A stretch of DNA of 64,000 bases. Source: Lantana camara (taxonomy: Eukaryota; Streptophyta; Magnoliopsida; Lamiales; Verbenaceae). Within the stretch, counting starts at the first letter, position 1, and each line of letters begins with the position of its first letter. The notes below the pieces were generated by a model. It was not told the DNA's origin, did no database searches, and worked only from the letters and a program-made list of their open reading frames with translations. Location: positions 100,355,001-100,419,000 of the forward strand of contig CM074861.1 in the NCBI GenBank assembly GCA_037501455.1. Direction: 5' to 3'. This document shows positions 35,640 to 45,601 of the stretch, piece after piece. The position numbers and the translations under genes are program-made.

Positions 35640-37455
35640 AATTTATCCATTTGGATTCATTTTACCAATTTGGATCCATTATACCCATTTTTGATCCACT
35701 TTACCCACATTTTAGTCACTTGGATCCATTTTACCCACTTGAATCTATTTTACCCGTTTAGATCCATTTGAACTCATTTTACCCATTTGAATCCAATTTA
35801 TCCATTTTGGACCTATTTTATCCATTTAGATTCATTTTACCCACTTGAATCCATTTTATTTAGTTGGATCCATTTTACCCATTTGGATCAATTTAACCCA
35901 GTTGGATCAATCTTACCCATTTTGGACCCATTTTACATAAATGGATCCATTTTTACCCACTTGGATCCATTTTACCCATATTTAACCCACTTGGATCCAT
36001 TTTACACATTAGGATCCAATTTACGTATTTTGAATCTATTTTACCCACTTTCATCAATTTTACCCATTTGGATCCAGTTTACCTATTTTGGATCCAGTTT
36101 TCTCACTTGGATTCATTTTACCAATTTGTATCTATTTTACCATTTTGGGTCCATTTTACCCACTTGGACTAATTTACACATTTTGGATCCATTTAAATCC
36201 ATTTTATCCATATTTTACCCATTTTGAATCCATTTTACTCATTTTAAATCCATTTTACACATTTGGATGCATTTTACCCATTTTAGATCCATTTAACCCA
36301 TTTGGATTCATTTTACCCACTTGGATCCATTTTACCCATTTGAACTCATTTTACCCATTTGGATTCAATTTACCCATTTCGGATATATTTTATCCGATTG
36401 GATCTATTTTACCCACTTTGATCCATTTTACTCAATTGGATCCATTTTACTTATTTGGATCCATTTTACCATTTTTGGATCTATTTTATCCACTTGGATT
36501 CATTTTACCCATATGGATCAATTTAACCCAATTGGATCAATTTTACCCATTTGGATCAATTATACCCATTTTGGATACATTTTACCAATTTTGGATTCAT
36601 TTTATCCATTTACATCTATTTTACGCACTTGGATCCATTTTACCCACATTTACCCATTTTGAATTCATTTTACCCACTTGGATCAATTATACCCATTTTG
36701 GATCTATTTTGTGCATTTTGGTTCTTTTTACTCACTTGGATCAATTTTATCCATTTGGATCTAATTTACCCATATTGGATCTATTTTACCCACTTGGATT
36801 CATTTTACCCATATTTACCCATTTCGAATCAATTTTATCAATTTGGATCCAATTTACCCATTTTTGATCCATTTATTCATTTGGATCTATTTTACCAATT
36901 TGCATCTGTTTTACCCCATTTGGATTCATTTTATCCATTTAGATCCATTTTACTCATTTTAAATCTATTTTGTCTATTTATATTCATTTTACCCACTTAG
37001 ATTCATTCTACCCACATTTTACACATTTTGGATCCATTTTACCTACTTGGATCAATTTAACTAAGTTGGATCCATTTTACCCATTTTAATCAATTTTATC
37101 CATATTTTACCCATTTGGATCCATTTTATCACTTGAATGTATTTAACCCACTTGGATCCAATTTATCCATTTTGGACCCATTTTACCTACTTGGACTCAT
37201 TTTACCCATTTTGGATCCATTTTATATCTATTTTGAATCTATTTTACCCATTTGGATTCATTTTGGATCCATTTTATCCATTTAGATCCATTTTACCTAT
37301 TTGGACCACATTTTACCCATTTTGGATCCATTTTATCTATTTGGATCCATTTTACCTATTTGGATCCATTTTACCCATTTTAATCTATTTTATCCATATT
37401 TTACCCATTTTGAATCTATTTTACACATTTGAATCCATTTTACCCACAAAGGGAT
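35640..37455 (+). repeat. Minisatellite, 19-22 bp unit TTGGATCCATTTTACCCA
   Basis: About 90-100 diverged head-to-tail units cover 1.8 kb. Degenerate GACCCGTTTT-type units at 35460-35640 lead into it. The unit lacks stop codons in several frames, so long spurious frames (FYPFGSILPIW-like) arise. Many units keep a GGATCC site. Confidence 0.9.
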
Positions 37456-37664
37456 CCATTTCAATAATAATTTATAATACATATTGGTTTACATAATTAA
37501 TTTAATTAAACATTAGTGAAATTATTATTGTAAGGATATTTTGGCGGCCAATAAATTTAAAAAAAAATTCAAAAATCAACTCGTATTTTTATAATATAAT
37601 ATAATAGACTATTAAAAAAAGGGCTAGTAAAATATTTTTTTCTATAGACATGTGATTATTATTT

Positions 37665-38000
37665 GAGAAAAATGTGATTTATAATGTCAATATTATATAA
37701 TTTGTCTAAATTGTATAGTTTTGTTCATTAGAAAGACATATATGACTATAATATGATTAAAACTAAACGGAGTTTATGGACAAAAAGAGATGTATTTATT
37801 TGGACTTAAAAATTTTGAATTGCATTATGATTAGTTTAGTAGAAAATATATTATTCGATCTAAATAATATTTATGTATCTAACTTTTATTTTACATAATT
37901 ACCTTATTGATTGAATTTATATAAATAGAAATTTAAATAGAGTTGATATAGAACTTAGTTATAATTACACCTAGAATTAGAACTTAATAATATTTATGTA
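37665..38000 (+). repeat. Direct repeat right of the minisatellite
   Basis: This is the diverged second copy of 35040-35390, in the same orientation. Confidence 0.75.
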
Positions 38001-38315
38001 TTAATTTTTTTTAATCTTATATTAATTGCAATTATGTCAAACCTTATAAACTATATATTTTTATATATTGTTATCAAGTTTTAAAATACTTTAAACATAA
38101 ATTAGAATTAAAAAAAAATTAAAAAAAAAGGAAAAAGAAAATCGTTTCGAGTCGGGTCGGGATCGGGTTATTCGGGTTGGCCGGGTTATCGGGGCCAACC
38201 CGAACCCGATCGGGTCGGGTTGAGATTTTCGGGTTCAAATTCGGATCGGGTTGAAAATTTTCATGTAATACCCCTACTTCAACCCGACCCGAACCCACCC
38301 GAATTGACACCCCTA

Positions 38316-38943
38316 AAAAACCAATAAAAGTAAATGTGATATACAAATGTGTTAAAATCAATGATTCAATTATGTTATTATAGAAATTAATATATTAAAG
38401 TTAAAAACCTACAAAAATAAAATTGTTAAGCCGAAACTTGCTGTACCTATTTATATTATGGTAATATATGCATGTCAAAAAGTGTAACTTTACCGAAATA
38501 ATTTATTATGTATAAACATCAAAACAACATAGATTAATTAATTAAATCAACACAGTAATCTGACACATTTTTTATTCCTTACTTTGTGATGGTTACAATA
38601 TATGATTTATGATTACTGATTGATTCAGACACAAACGCATTTATTTGGGCTTTCCGAATTTGGGCCACGGCCTCCTATTATCTTTCACATATCAAAGAGT
38701 TAAAGCCCATTTCGAATTAAATACTAAATAATCTACAAGAAAAGATAATCTAAGGTGTGACTGTGTCAAAACTCAAACGTATCTAAATCAGTCAACCCAA
38801 CTACCAACTTCACAACTGAACAACTCAGGATTAGGATTAGGATTAGGATTAGGATTTAAGACCTTCTTCACATCTCAACAACGGTTTGTTGATTTTAAAA
38901 ATTGAACCAACTAAATTATTTGGCTTGTGAAGGGGAAATCAGG
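38316..38943 (+). other. Upstream region of the F-box/KIB gene
   Basis: AT-rich promoter-side DNA with a short hexamer microsatellite (GGATTA, about five units, 38827-38857) 90 bp before the ATG. No other coding sequence is seen. Confidence 0.5.
38827..38857 (+). repeat. (GGATTA)n microsatellite
   Basis: About five tandem hexamers lie in the probable 5' UTR or core promoter of the F-box/KIB gene. The unit is not the plant telomere unit TTTAGGG. Confidence 0.8.
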
Positions 38944-41043
38944 ATGAACATTTGCGGCCAAGAAAACAGATTACCGCCGCCGCCCCCTGAAGGGGTTTGC
39001 GCTCAACTTGTGTATCAGCTCACCAGAGATTACAAGAGCCAAACATTCTGTTGTAACGTCTCTTCTGCTCTTCACGGCAAAAAGGTTCTCTGTTGTTCCT
39101 ATGGATGGCTAGTTCTGTATGATTGTAGCACAAATCTTTTATCTCTCTGCCATTCAACCACCTTTGATAATGTTATACCTCTGCCTAGTTTTGATTATAA
39201 AAAGATTGATAGCTGCGCGTTGCTCTCATCATCCTCTGATGCTACTAATAATAAAAGTAGTTTGAAGGTCTTATTGTTTCTGGCGAATGTACAATCCGTG
39301 ATGTGGTGCAGGGTTGGGGATGAACAATGGGGGATAATAAAATACGGACAGCAGCTACTATCACTGCGCAGTTGTGCTTATAATTCTGCGTTTCTTTGTT
39401 GTGCGGTTATACATGATGGTAAAATATGTGCCCGACTTTGTGGAGGGGGGAAGTGGTGGTATGAGGGTTTTTGTTCCGTTGAGATAGTCGAAGAACCGTG
39501 GTCGTTGGGGTTTGGGATAGTATCTTCTTATCAGTATAGTTTCATGGGGTATGCTGGGAGTTTTATTTCAGATACAAATGGCCCTTTTATTGATGTTTAT
39601 ATGGTGGAATCTTGTGGGGAGTTATTTAGGGTAGTTTTTAAGTGGGGCTATATGAAATCTATTGAAACTCTACAGGTTGAGGTTTGGAGATGGCATTCTG
39701 ATACTCTTAGTAGTCGTTGGTTCCCGGTGAAGACACTCAAAGACAGAGCTTTTTTCTTGGGCGAGAAGTACAGTTTCTCTTGCAATGCACCGGGCTCCAG
39801 TCATATATACTTCACCACGAGAATTAAAGGTGATAAGAGTGTTTATTGTTACAGTTTAGAGGACAATAGCGTTTTGGTGTCGTTGACGTGTCCTAATCTG
39901 CTCACACCATGGCTTTCCTCAACAATGTGCGATGTTATTGCTCGTAAAAGTGGAGGAGAACAAAAACAGATGTTGGATTTTGAATCAGGGAACGATGTCT
40001 TGGAAGAAATTATGAAGTACCTTGGTACACCACTTGATTATATGAACTTCCGATGTGTTAATAAGAGATGTCGGTCAATAGCCCCTTTAGCAAATTGGAG
40101 AAGGACATTATCCACATCATCTTCATCGGAGAAGAGCTACGGTTTTCCACTACTCGTGTCCGTCTCAAAGCATGGAGCTGCTACGGCTGAAAACCCAATG
40201 TACAAATTTGTTGATCCCAGGCAAGACAGTATTTATTACATGATGACAATTCCAAAGTCTCATAAAGGAACCTCGATCGTCTACTCCAACTGCGGCTGGC
40301 TGCTAACAACCCGTCATGACCGGTTTGTTAATCTCTACAATCCATTCACAAAGAGTATTCTAAGTTACCCGGAGAAAGATGAACCAGGTAGAAATGAAAA
40401 TTTCTTTTTTGCGCAGTGTGGCGATGCTAGTTTTATGGTTGTTGGTGTTTCATTCTTCTTTAGACGGAAAGTTGTTGTGTCCACTATCCGTCCTGGAGAG
40501 GAAAGTTGGACTCGAAACGGACTCCATAGTAATGAGAGATTTAGTGCAACCCACACCAGCCCAGTGTTGTTCCGTGGGTCTTTCTATTACTTGGATCACA
40601 ATGGAAATATTGGAAAGCTCAAAATAAAAGAAAATAATAGGATTAGCTGGAAAGTTGTAAACAACCCTCGGAAACCTTGCCTCTCCTTTTATCCAAATTT
40701 CTTGTTAGAGTGTGGTGGTGAGTTACTTTCGGTATGTATACAATGTGGTGGAGAAAATGTTGTTGTTTGCAGGTTCAATCATCTTGAAAAAGCTTGGGAA
40801 ACCATGACGAGTTTGGGGAATTACAGTTTATATTTGAGTCGATCTTCTTCCTTCTCAGTACCGGTGACGAGCCCCGAACTGAGGAACAGAATATATTTAC
40901 CTTTGTTATGTGGGTCTGAATTTGTGTTCTTCTCTTTAGATACGGGGAAATGGCATTTTTCAGGGAGTGGAGATTCGTCGAGTCATTTTTATGGTTCAAG
41001 ATATATTCTCAATGCTGGTTGGATTCAGCCTAGTTGGTGCTAA
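38944..41043 (+). CDS. F-box/KIB1-4 (DUF295) protein with two propeller-like halves
   Basis: An intronless frame of 699 aa. The ATG at 38944 is the first ATG in the frame; upstream codons start with TTG. Residues about 40-320 resemble a KIB1-4/DUF295 beta-propeller region (GKKVLCCSYGWLVLYD, FISDTNGPFIDVYMVES). Residues about 350-388 are F-box-like (DVLEEIMKYLGTPLDYMNFRCVNKRC). Residues about 430-690 form a second DUF295 region (SIVYSNCGWLLTTRHD, PVLFRGSFYYLDHNGNIG). The layout resembles proteins annotated as F-box/kelch-repeat At1g57790-like. A role as SCF substrate receptor is inferred from the F-box; the substrate is unknown. The stop lies about 35 bp before the duplicated PITH block. Confidence 0.85.
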   Translation: MNICGQENRLPPPPPEGVCAQLVYQLTRDYKSQTFCCNVSSALHGKKVLCCSYGWLVLYDCSTNLLSLCHSTTFDNVIPLPSFDYKKIDSCALLSSSSDATNNKSSLKVLLFLANVQSVMWCRVGDEQWGIIKYGQQLLSLRSCAYNSAFLCCAVIHDGKICARLCGGGKWWYEGFCSVEIVEEPWSLGFGIVSSYQYSFMGYAGSFISDTNGPFIDVYMVESCGELFRVVFKWGYMKSIETLQVEVWRWHSDTLSSRWFPVKTLKDRAFFLGEKYSFSCNAPGSSHIYFTTRIKGDKSVYCYSLEDNSVLVSLTCPNLLTPWLSSTMCDVIARKSGGEQKQMLDFESGNDVLEEIMKYLGTPLDYMNFRCVNKRCRSIAPLANWRRTLSTSSSSEKSYGFPLLVSVSKHGAATAENPMYKFVDPRQDSIYYMMTIPKSHKGTSIVYSNCGWLLTTRHDRFVNLYNPFTKSILSYPEKDEPGRNENFFFAQCGDASFMVVGVSFFFRRKVVVSTIRPGEESWTRNGLHSNERFSATHTSPVLFRGSFYYLDHNGNIGKLKIKENNRISWKVVNNPRKPCLSFYPNFLLECGGELLSVCIQCGGENVVVCRFNHLEKAWETMTSLGNYSLYLSRSSSFSVPVTSPELRNRIYLPLLCGSEFVFFSLDTGKWHFSGSGDSSSHFYGSRYILNAGWIQPSWC

Positions 41044-41077
41044 GAGAGAGTGTTTATTTCTTTCTTTTCTCATTATA

Positions 41078-41860
41078 ATAATATTAATTTTTATGGGAAG
41101 AAAAAAAAAAAACTCAATACACAATTAAACACACAAACTATTGTTCCAACATCCTTACAATTTTGTCTCTTTAAATTTTAATTGAAGAGAAGTCACGATC
41201 CGAACACGGCATTAATTTCCTTCCAAGCAAAAATAAGTTGCTTAATCCCGACGCGATATCTCCTTTGAGCCCTCAGCTCATAAACCATACAGAAAAAAAC
41301 TAAGAGAATAAATCTTGGTTCGAGCTCCTCAAAATATTCAGCTTTATTGACACAATCACACACAAAAAAGATGGCTTTTGCGTGCACGATCATAGCTGCG
41401 AAGAACACGATTGCTCTTCCGATTGGTCTCTCTACAAGCACGTCGATCTCTCTAAGGTTTTCCCCATTCTCACTCCTGTTTTTACATTAGGTTTTTAGTT
41501 ACTATGTATAATTACTCAAGAATCCAGTAACTAAATTGTATTATGTTTTATACATTGTATAAAATAGGGAGCTAACTAAAATTATGAATCTCATTTTGGG
41601 ATTGAACAGAAATAATTTTGAAAATGGGAGCTAACTAAAAATTTTTCAACCATGGGTTTTTTTTTGAAATTGTCCCTTCAATCAATGTTAGTTTATTTAA
41701 ACAAAAATATTAGAAATCAGATAAATAATGTGCCTCCTAAATTAAATATTTTAGGGTTTCATCATTTATTTCTTTTATTCACGGGTGAAGAAGTTGTTTT
41801 TTCAATATCAGACTTCTTCTTCTTTCCTAAAATCAATTATAGAAAATATTATTGGCAGAA
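41078..41860 (+). pseudogene. Truncated second copy of the PITH locus
   Basis: 41078-41490 aligns with 30135-30545: promoter, 5' UTR and exon 1. The start context is preserved (AAGATGGCTT), but two extra T after ATGGCTT shift the frame, so CVHDHSC is lost. Intron 1 then joins sequence homologous to DNA downstream of the intact copy (about 33395 onward), so exons 2-9 are deleted. It is a non-functional relic. Confidence 0.85.
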
Positions 41861-42009
41861 TAAAGGGTTTTTCTCTTTTTTCTCTCTAGCTATGTGCCCC
41901 CACAACCCTGTGTTTTTCAAAAAGAGCTAAAAAGACCCTGTGAAAAGCACCCACAACCCTGTGTTTTATGAAATGAGCCAAAAAAACCCTGTAAAAAATT
42001 AAATAGTCC

Positions 42010-43005
42010 AAAAATTATAATATATATATATATATATATATGTGTCCAAAAATTATAATATATATATATATATATATATGTGTATATATATGAAATAAAT
42101 AAAATATTAATTGTATATATATATAATTATAATTAGTGTACAATACATATATATTTTCATTATAATATTATATATATATATATATTTTTTTATAAGATTT
42201 TTAATAAATATATATTATAATTTATATATTTATATACATTATATATATACATATTAGATATTATTTATATGTATTGTAAAATAATTATAATTATATATAT
42301 ATATGTATATTAAATAAATTTATAAATAATATTTAATATGTATAGTACATTAGTAATTTTATACATATAAATGTATATATATAATATATTATATAATACA
42401 TACATATATATACATATAAAAGAAATTTCAAAAGAAAAAAAAGACATTACGTATATACATATTAAATATTATTTATATGCATAGTACAATAATTATAATT
42501 ATATATATATGTATATTCAATAAATTTATAAATTCTACCAAAAAACAAATAAATAAATTTATAAATAATATTTAATATATATATGTATATTCAATAAATT
42601 TACAAATTCTACCAAAAAATAAATAAATAAATTTATAAATAATATTTAATATATATATATATATGTATATTCAATAAATTTACAAATTCTACCAAAAATA
42701 AATAAATAAATTTATAAATAATATTTAATACCTATAGTACATTAGTAATTTTATACATATACATGTATATATATAATATATTATATAATACATACATATA
42801 TATACATATAAAAGATACAATAATTATAATTATATATATATGTATATTCAATAAATTTACAAATTCTACCAAAAATAAATAAATAAATTTATAAATAATA
42901 TTTAATACATACAGTACATTAGTAATTTTATACATATACATATATATATATATATATAATATATTATATAATACATACATATATATACATATAAAAGAAA
43001 TTTCA
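42010..43005. repeat. AT-rich tandem and microsatellite block
   Basis: (TA)n runs mix with at least four diverged copies of a unit containing AATAAATTTACAAATTCTACC and ATACATACATATATATACA. Confidence 0.8.
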
Positions 43006-43053
43006 AAAAAAAAAAAAAAGTTGATAGGATTTCTTCCACCGGCGAAATTTCAA

Positions 43054-43397
43054 AATCGCGCCTCAAGGTTTTTTCTGCAAAAATTTGAAAACATAGGGTT
43101 TTATATGATAATTTTTTTTTTCACGGGGTCTTTTTTTATCATTTCACATGACATAAGGGGTTTCCTTGCAAAAAACCCAAATATAATGTTGGGGTAAATT
43201 TGTCATTTTACGCGACAAAGTAAAGAAAAATCTAATATCACACACAGTAAACACGCATGTGATTCAAAAACGCGTCTCAGGGTTTTTTCTACAAAAATTT
43301 GAAAACATAGGGTTTTATATGAGAATTTATTTTTCACGGGGTCTTTTTTTATCATTTCACATGACACAAGGGGTTTCCTTGCAAAAAACCCTTTTTC
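43054..43397 (+). repeat. Direct repeat pair, about 125 bp
   Basis: 43054-43180 and 43268-43397 share TTTGAAAACATAGGGTTTTA, TCACGGGGTCTTTTTTTATC and GGGGTTTCCTTGCAAAAAAC with few changes. Confidence 0.85.
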
Positions 43398-44264
43398 TCT
43401 CTAGCCGATGTCTTCTTTCTCTAGATACCTTTCTAAAGTTTATTGAAACATCGATCCGACGTTGAAAAATACAGTTCCACCGTCGGATCGACTCAAATAT
43501 ATTTTGTCGTTAGCATCTTAACCTTGTTCCGTCTGGAATCGGATCGATTTAGATCTATTCTGCCGCTAGCATCTCAACCTTGTTCGGTAGCCAGTATCTG
43601 ACCCTGATTTGTCTCTATCCTTCTAGATCTAATGTTTTTCTCTCAAATCTACTTCACCGCTACTTTTTCAGATCTACGTTCTCTACGATTTGATTTTTTT
43701 TTTTGGTCATGTTGGTTGAATCATCCGTTGCAGCGAAGACGCGTCCACTGTTATTTTTCTTTAAGTTAGTTTTTTTAGTCTTTTGTAAGTTAGTTTTTTT
43801 AGTCTTCCGTGTGAAAGTTTTGTCCATTTCGAATGGAAGTCGTGTCTGTTATTTTTCTTTAAGTTAGTTTTTTTTAGTCTTTTGTAAGTTAGTATTTTTA
43901 GTCCATGTGAAAGTTTTGTCCCTTGCGAATGGAAGTCCTGTTTCTTTCGTATGAAAATTTAGTCTCTTTGTTAGGGTTCAGTTTAGTTATCTAGTCTTTC
44001 CTATGAAAATTGATATTGAGCGTGAGACTAATTGTATAAGCAAACTGCAATTTCGATTAGCATTTGTCCCTTGCAGTTTCGGTTTATATTTTGACTGTAT
44101 TTTTTAATTTGATAATATATTAGTTGGTTTTCTTTAAAAAAAAATTCAACTATAGCTTCGGTGTATATATATGAATAAAATAGAATATTAAATAAAAAAA
44201 TCCAAATGATCCTCAAATACAGTAAATTTCCATGACATATTTATTATCAACCTAATTATATTTT

Positions 44265-44375
44265 GCCAACAGGGGTTGGTCAAGTGGTCCGAGGGTTCTT
44301 TCTCGAAGGCAAGGTCCCGAGTTCGAATCCCTTTGGCCAATTGGGATGTGTGTGTTAAAAAAAAATAATAAAAAA
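44265..44375 (+). mobile_element. Short tRNA-derived SINE
   Basis: An A-box-like GGTTGGTCAAGTGGTCCGAGG and a B-box GAGTTCGAATCCC are followed by ATGTGTGTGTT and an A-rich tail. A perfect duplication AACCTAATTATATTTT flanks it at 44249-44264 and 44376-44391. The paralogous site near 33672 is empty. Confidence 0.88.
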
Positions 44376-44446
44376 AACCTAATTATATTTTAATAGAAAA
44401 ATATCCAAAACGAACAACATTATATAATTAACATAAAATGCTCAAT

Positions 44447-44550
44447 CTATTTTTTTTTTTTTATTTTTTAACATACACATTCAAATAAAATTCAAATACA
44501 AAACATTACCGTAAAAAATAACTATTAATTATTTGTACCATCCGTAGTCG
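44447..44550 (-). mobile_element. 5'-truncated SINE, same family
   Basis: Read on the minus strand it ends ATGTGTATGTTAAAAAATAA plus an A-rich tail, like the element at 44265. Only part of the B box (GAGTTCGAC) remains. CTCAATCT on both sides is the probable target duplication. The paralogue near 33945 lacks it. Confidence 0.6.
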
Positions 44551-44700
44551 AACTCAATCTAAATTTCCAATTTAAAAACAAACCTATTTATTTTTGGGTG
44601 ACGACTGACGAGTCACTGGCAATATTTTATATACAGCGGCGCGCGCTTTTTCACGCAGCTAGGTTTTCGTTTCTCCACGTTCCCCTTTTATATATCTATC

Positions 44701-44708
44701 TATATAAA
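44701..44708 (+). promoter_or_regulatory. Candidate TATA box of the SHMT gene
   Basis: TATATAAA lies 0.9 kb before the ATG, upstream of what looks like a 5' UTR with a leader intron (44760-45590). It is just downstream of the end of the duplicated block (about 44620). Confidence 0.5.
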
Positions 44709-45601
44709 CCATTTTGTCAGAAAAGGAGATTTCAAATTTATCCAAAAAGAGATTCTTCAGAGTAGCGGAATTACGCTACCTCTCTCTGTTTCATTACAGG
44801 TAATCTTGCTATTGATTGTAGGCTGCTGCCTTTTATCTTTTGTTCTGTTGTTGTGTTGTTCAAGTACTCTGTTTTTCCCGACATGTGGACGTTTGAAGTT
44901 GGGCAAACATTTTCTTGGTAGGTGTTCTTGTGTAATTTTGAGCTGGTTTGTTTGCATGAATTTTGGAGAAATTTGTTGGAGCTTTTGATTCAGCAAACGT
45001 TTTGTTGATTCTATTTTTGCTTCTATTAATTTTTCTGAGTTCCCAGCTTTTTTTCTGTTCTGAATTAAGTTGCGAGCGAGGATTATTATGAAGTTGGAAA
45101 AAAAAAATCTTATTTTTTTGCTTAATTTCAGTAGGTTTTTAAGTATTGAAATATGAACCTTCGTCTGCCGGTTTGCTAAAATTCTTTCTCCTTGTTAGGT
45201 TCGATTTTGTAGTGGGTTTAATTAAGAGATTACGCTGCATAATTTGGAAAACATTTTTGTATTTTGCTTTAAGCATCACTACTGTTAATCCACCTTGGAT
45301 GGATGTGGTACTGTGTGCTTGGGACCTTGTACTCAATGTAAAGTCAGGCTTTCGGTAATTGAGGAATCGTCAGATTTATGCTGTGGTTAGAGATCATTTC
45401 AGTTAAGCTCGTATCATTTCATGATATCTGTATTCTGAAACCAGTGTTTTGCTCTCGGAATCAGTATGGCTTAACGGATGTAGCAGTATGTGTATCAGTT
45501 TGAATCGAGTGTTTTTGCAAGTTCAATTTTTTTTAACTAATCAGGTTAGTATTTCATTTGAATATAGGATTTTGTAAGCACTCTACTGCAGGGGAGCCAG
45601 A
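44709..45601 (+). other. SHMT 5' UTR and probable leader intron
   Basis: A pyrimidine-rich stretch ends TTTCATTACAG|GTAATCTTGC-like at about 44800, a plausible leader-intron donor. T-rich DNA follows, up to CTCTACTGCAG at about 45591, ten bases before the ATG. No coding sequence is seen. Confidence 0.5.

Larger units (their letters stand above)
34692..38315. mobile_element. hAT-like non-autonomous element, 3.6 kb, holding a minisatellite
   Basis: The ends TAGGGCTGTCAATTC and, inverted, TAGGGGTGTCAATTC match a common plant hAT terminus. Subterminal DNA is made of ACCCGACCCG/CGGGTCGGGT repeats on both sides. The flanks CTAAAAAC and AAAAAACC are only a worn 8-bp duplication. No transposase motif is seen. 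The interior is an AT-rich block, a roughly 2-kb minisatellite and a second diverged copy of the AT-rich block. Confidence 0.7.
41840..44148 (+). mobile_element. 2.3-kb poly(A)-tailed insertion, unclassified
   Basis: It interrupts the duplicated block. The flanks are AAATCAATTATAG on the left and AATTCAACTATAG on the right, an imperfect 13-bp duplication, and the right end finishes with a run of A before the flank. The uninterrupted paralogue is at about 33555-33600. Contents: a gene-poor left end, about 1 kb of AT-rich tandem DNA (42010-43005), a direct repeat (43054-43180 and 43268-43397), and about 0.75 kb of CT-rich DNA like a 5' UTR, with further internal repeats. No ORF is supported. 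Confidence 0.55.

Noticed and set aside
35541..37496. Long plus-strand frames rich in FYPFGSILPIW
   Set aside because: They are translations of a 19-22 bp minisatellite; codon content follows the repeat and several frames are open at once.
38827..38857. Interstitial telomere repeat
   Set aside because: The unit is GGATTA, not the plant TTTAGGG unit, and is only about five copies long.
38902..38943. Upstream extension of the F-box/KIB frame by 14 codons
   Set aside because: It opens with TTG, not ATG; the first ATG is at 38944.
44270..44340. Possible tRNA gene from A and B boxes
   Set aside because: There is no cloverleaf-length structure; the sequence runs into an A-rich tail with a target duplication, so it is a SINE.
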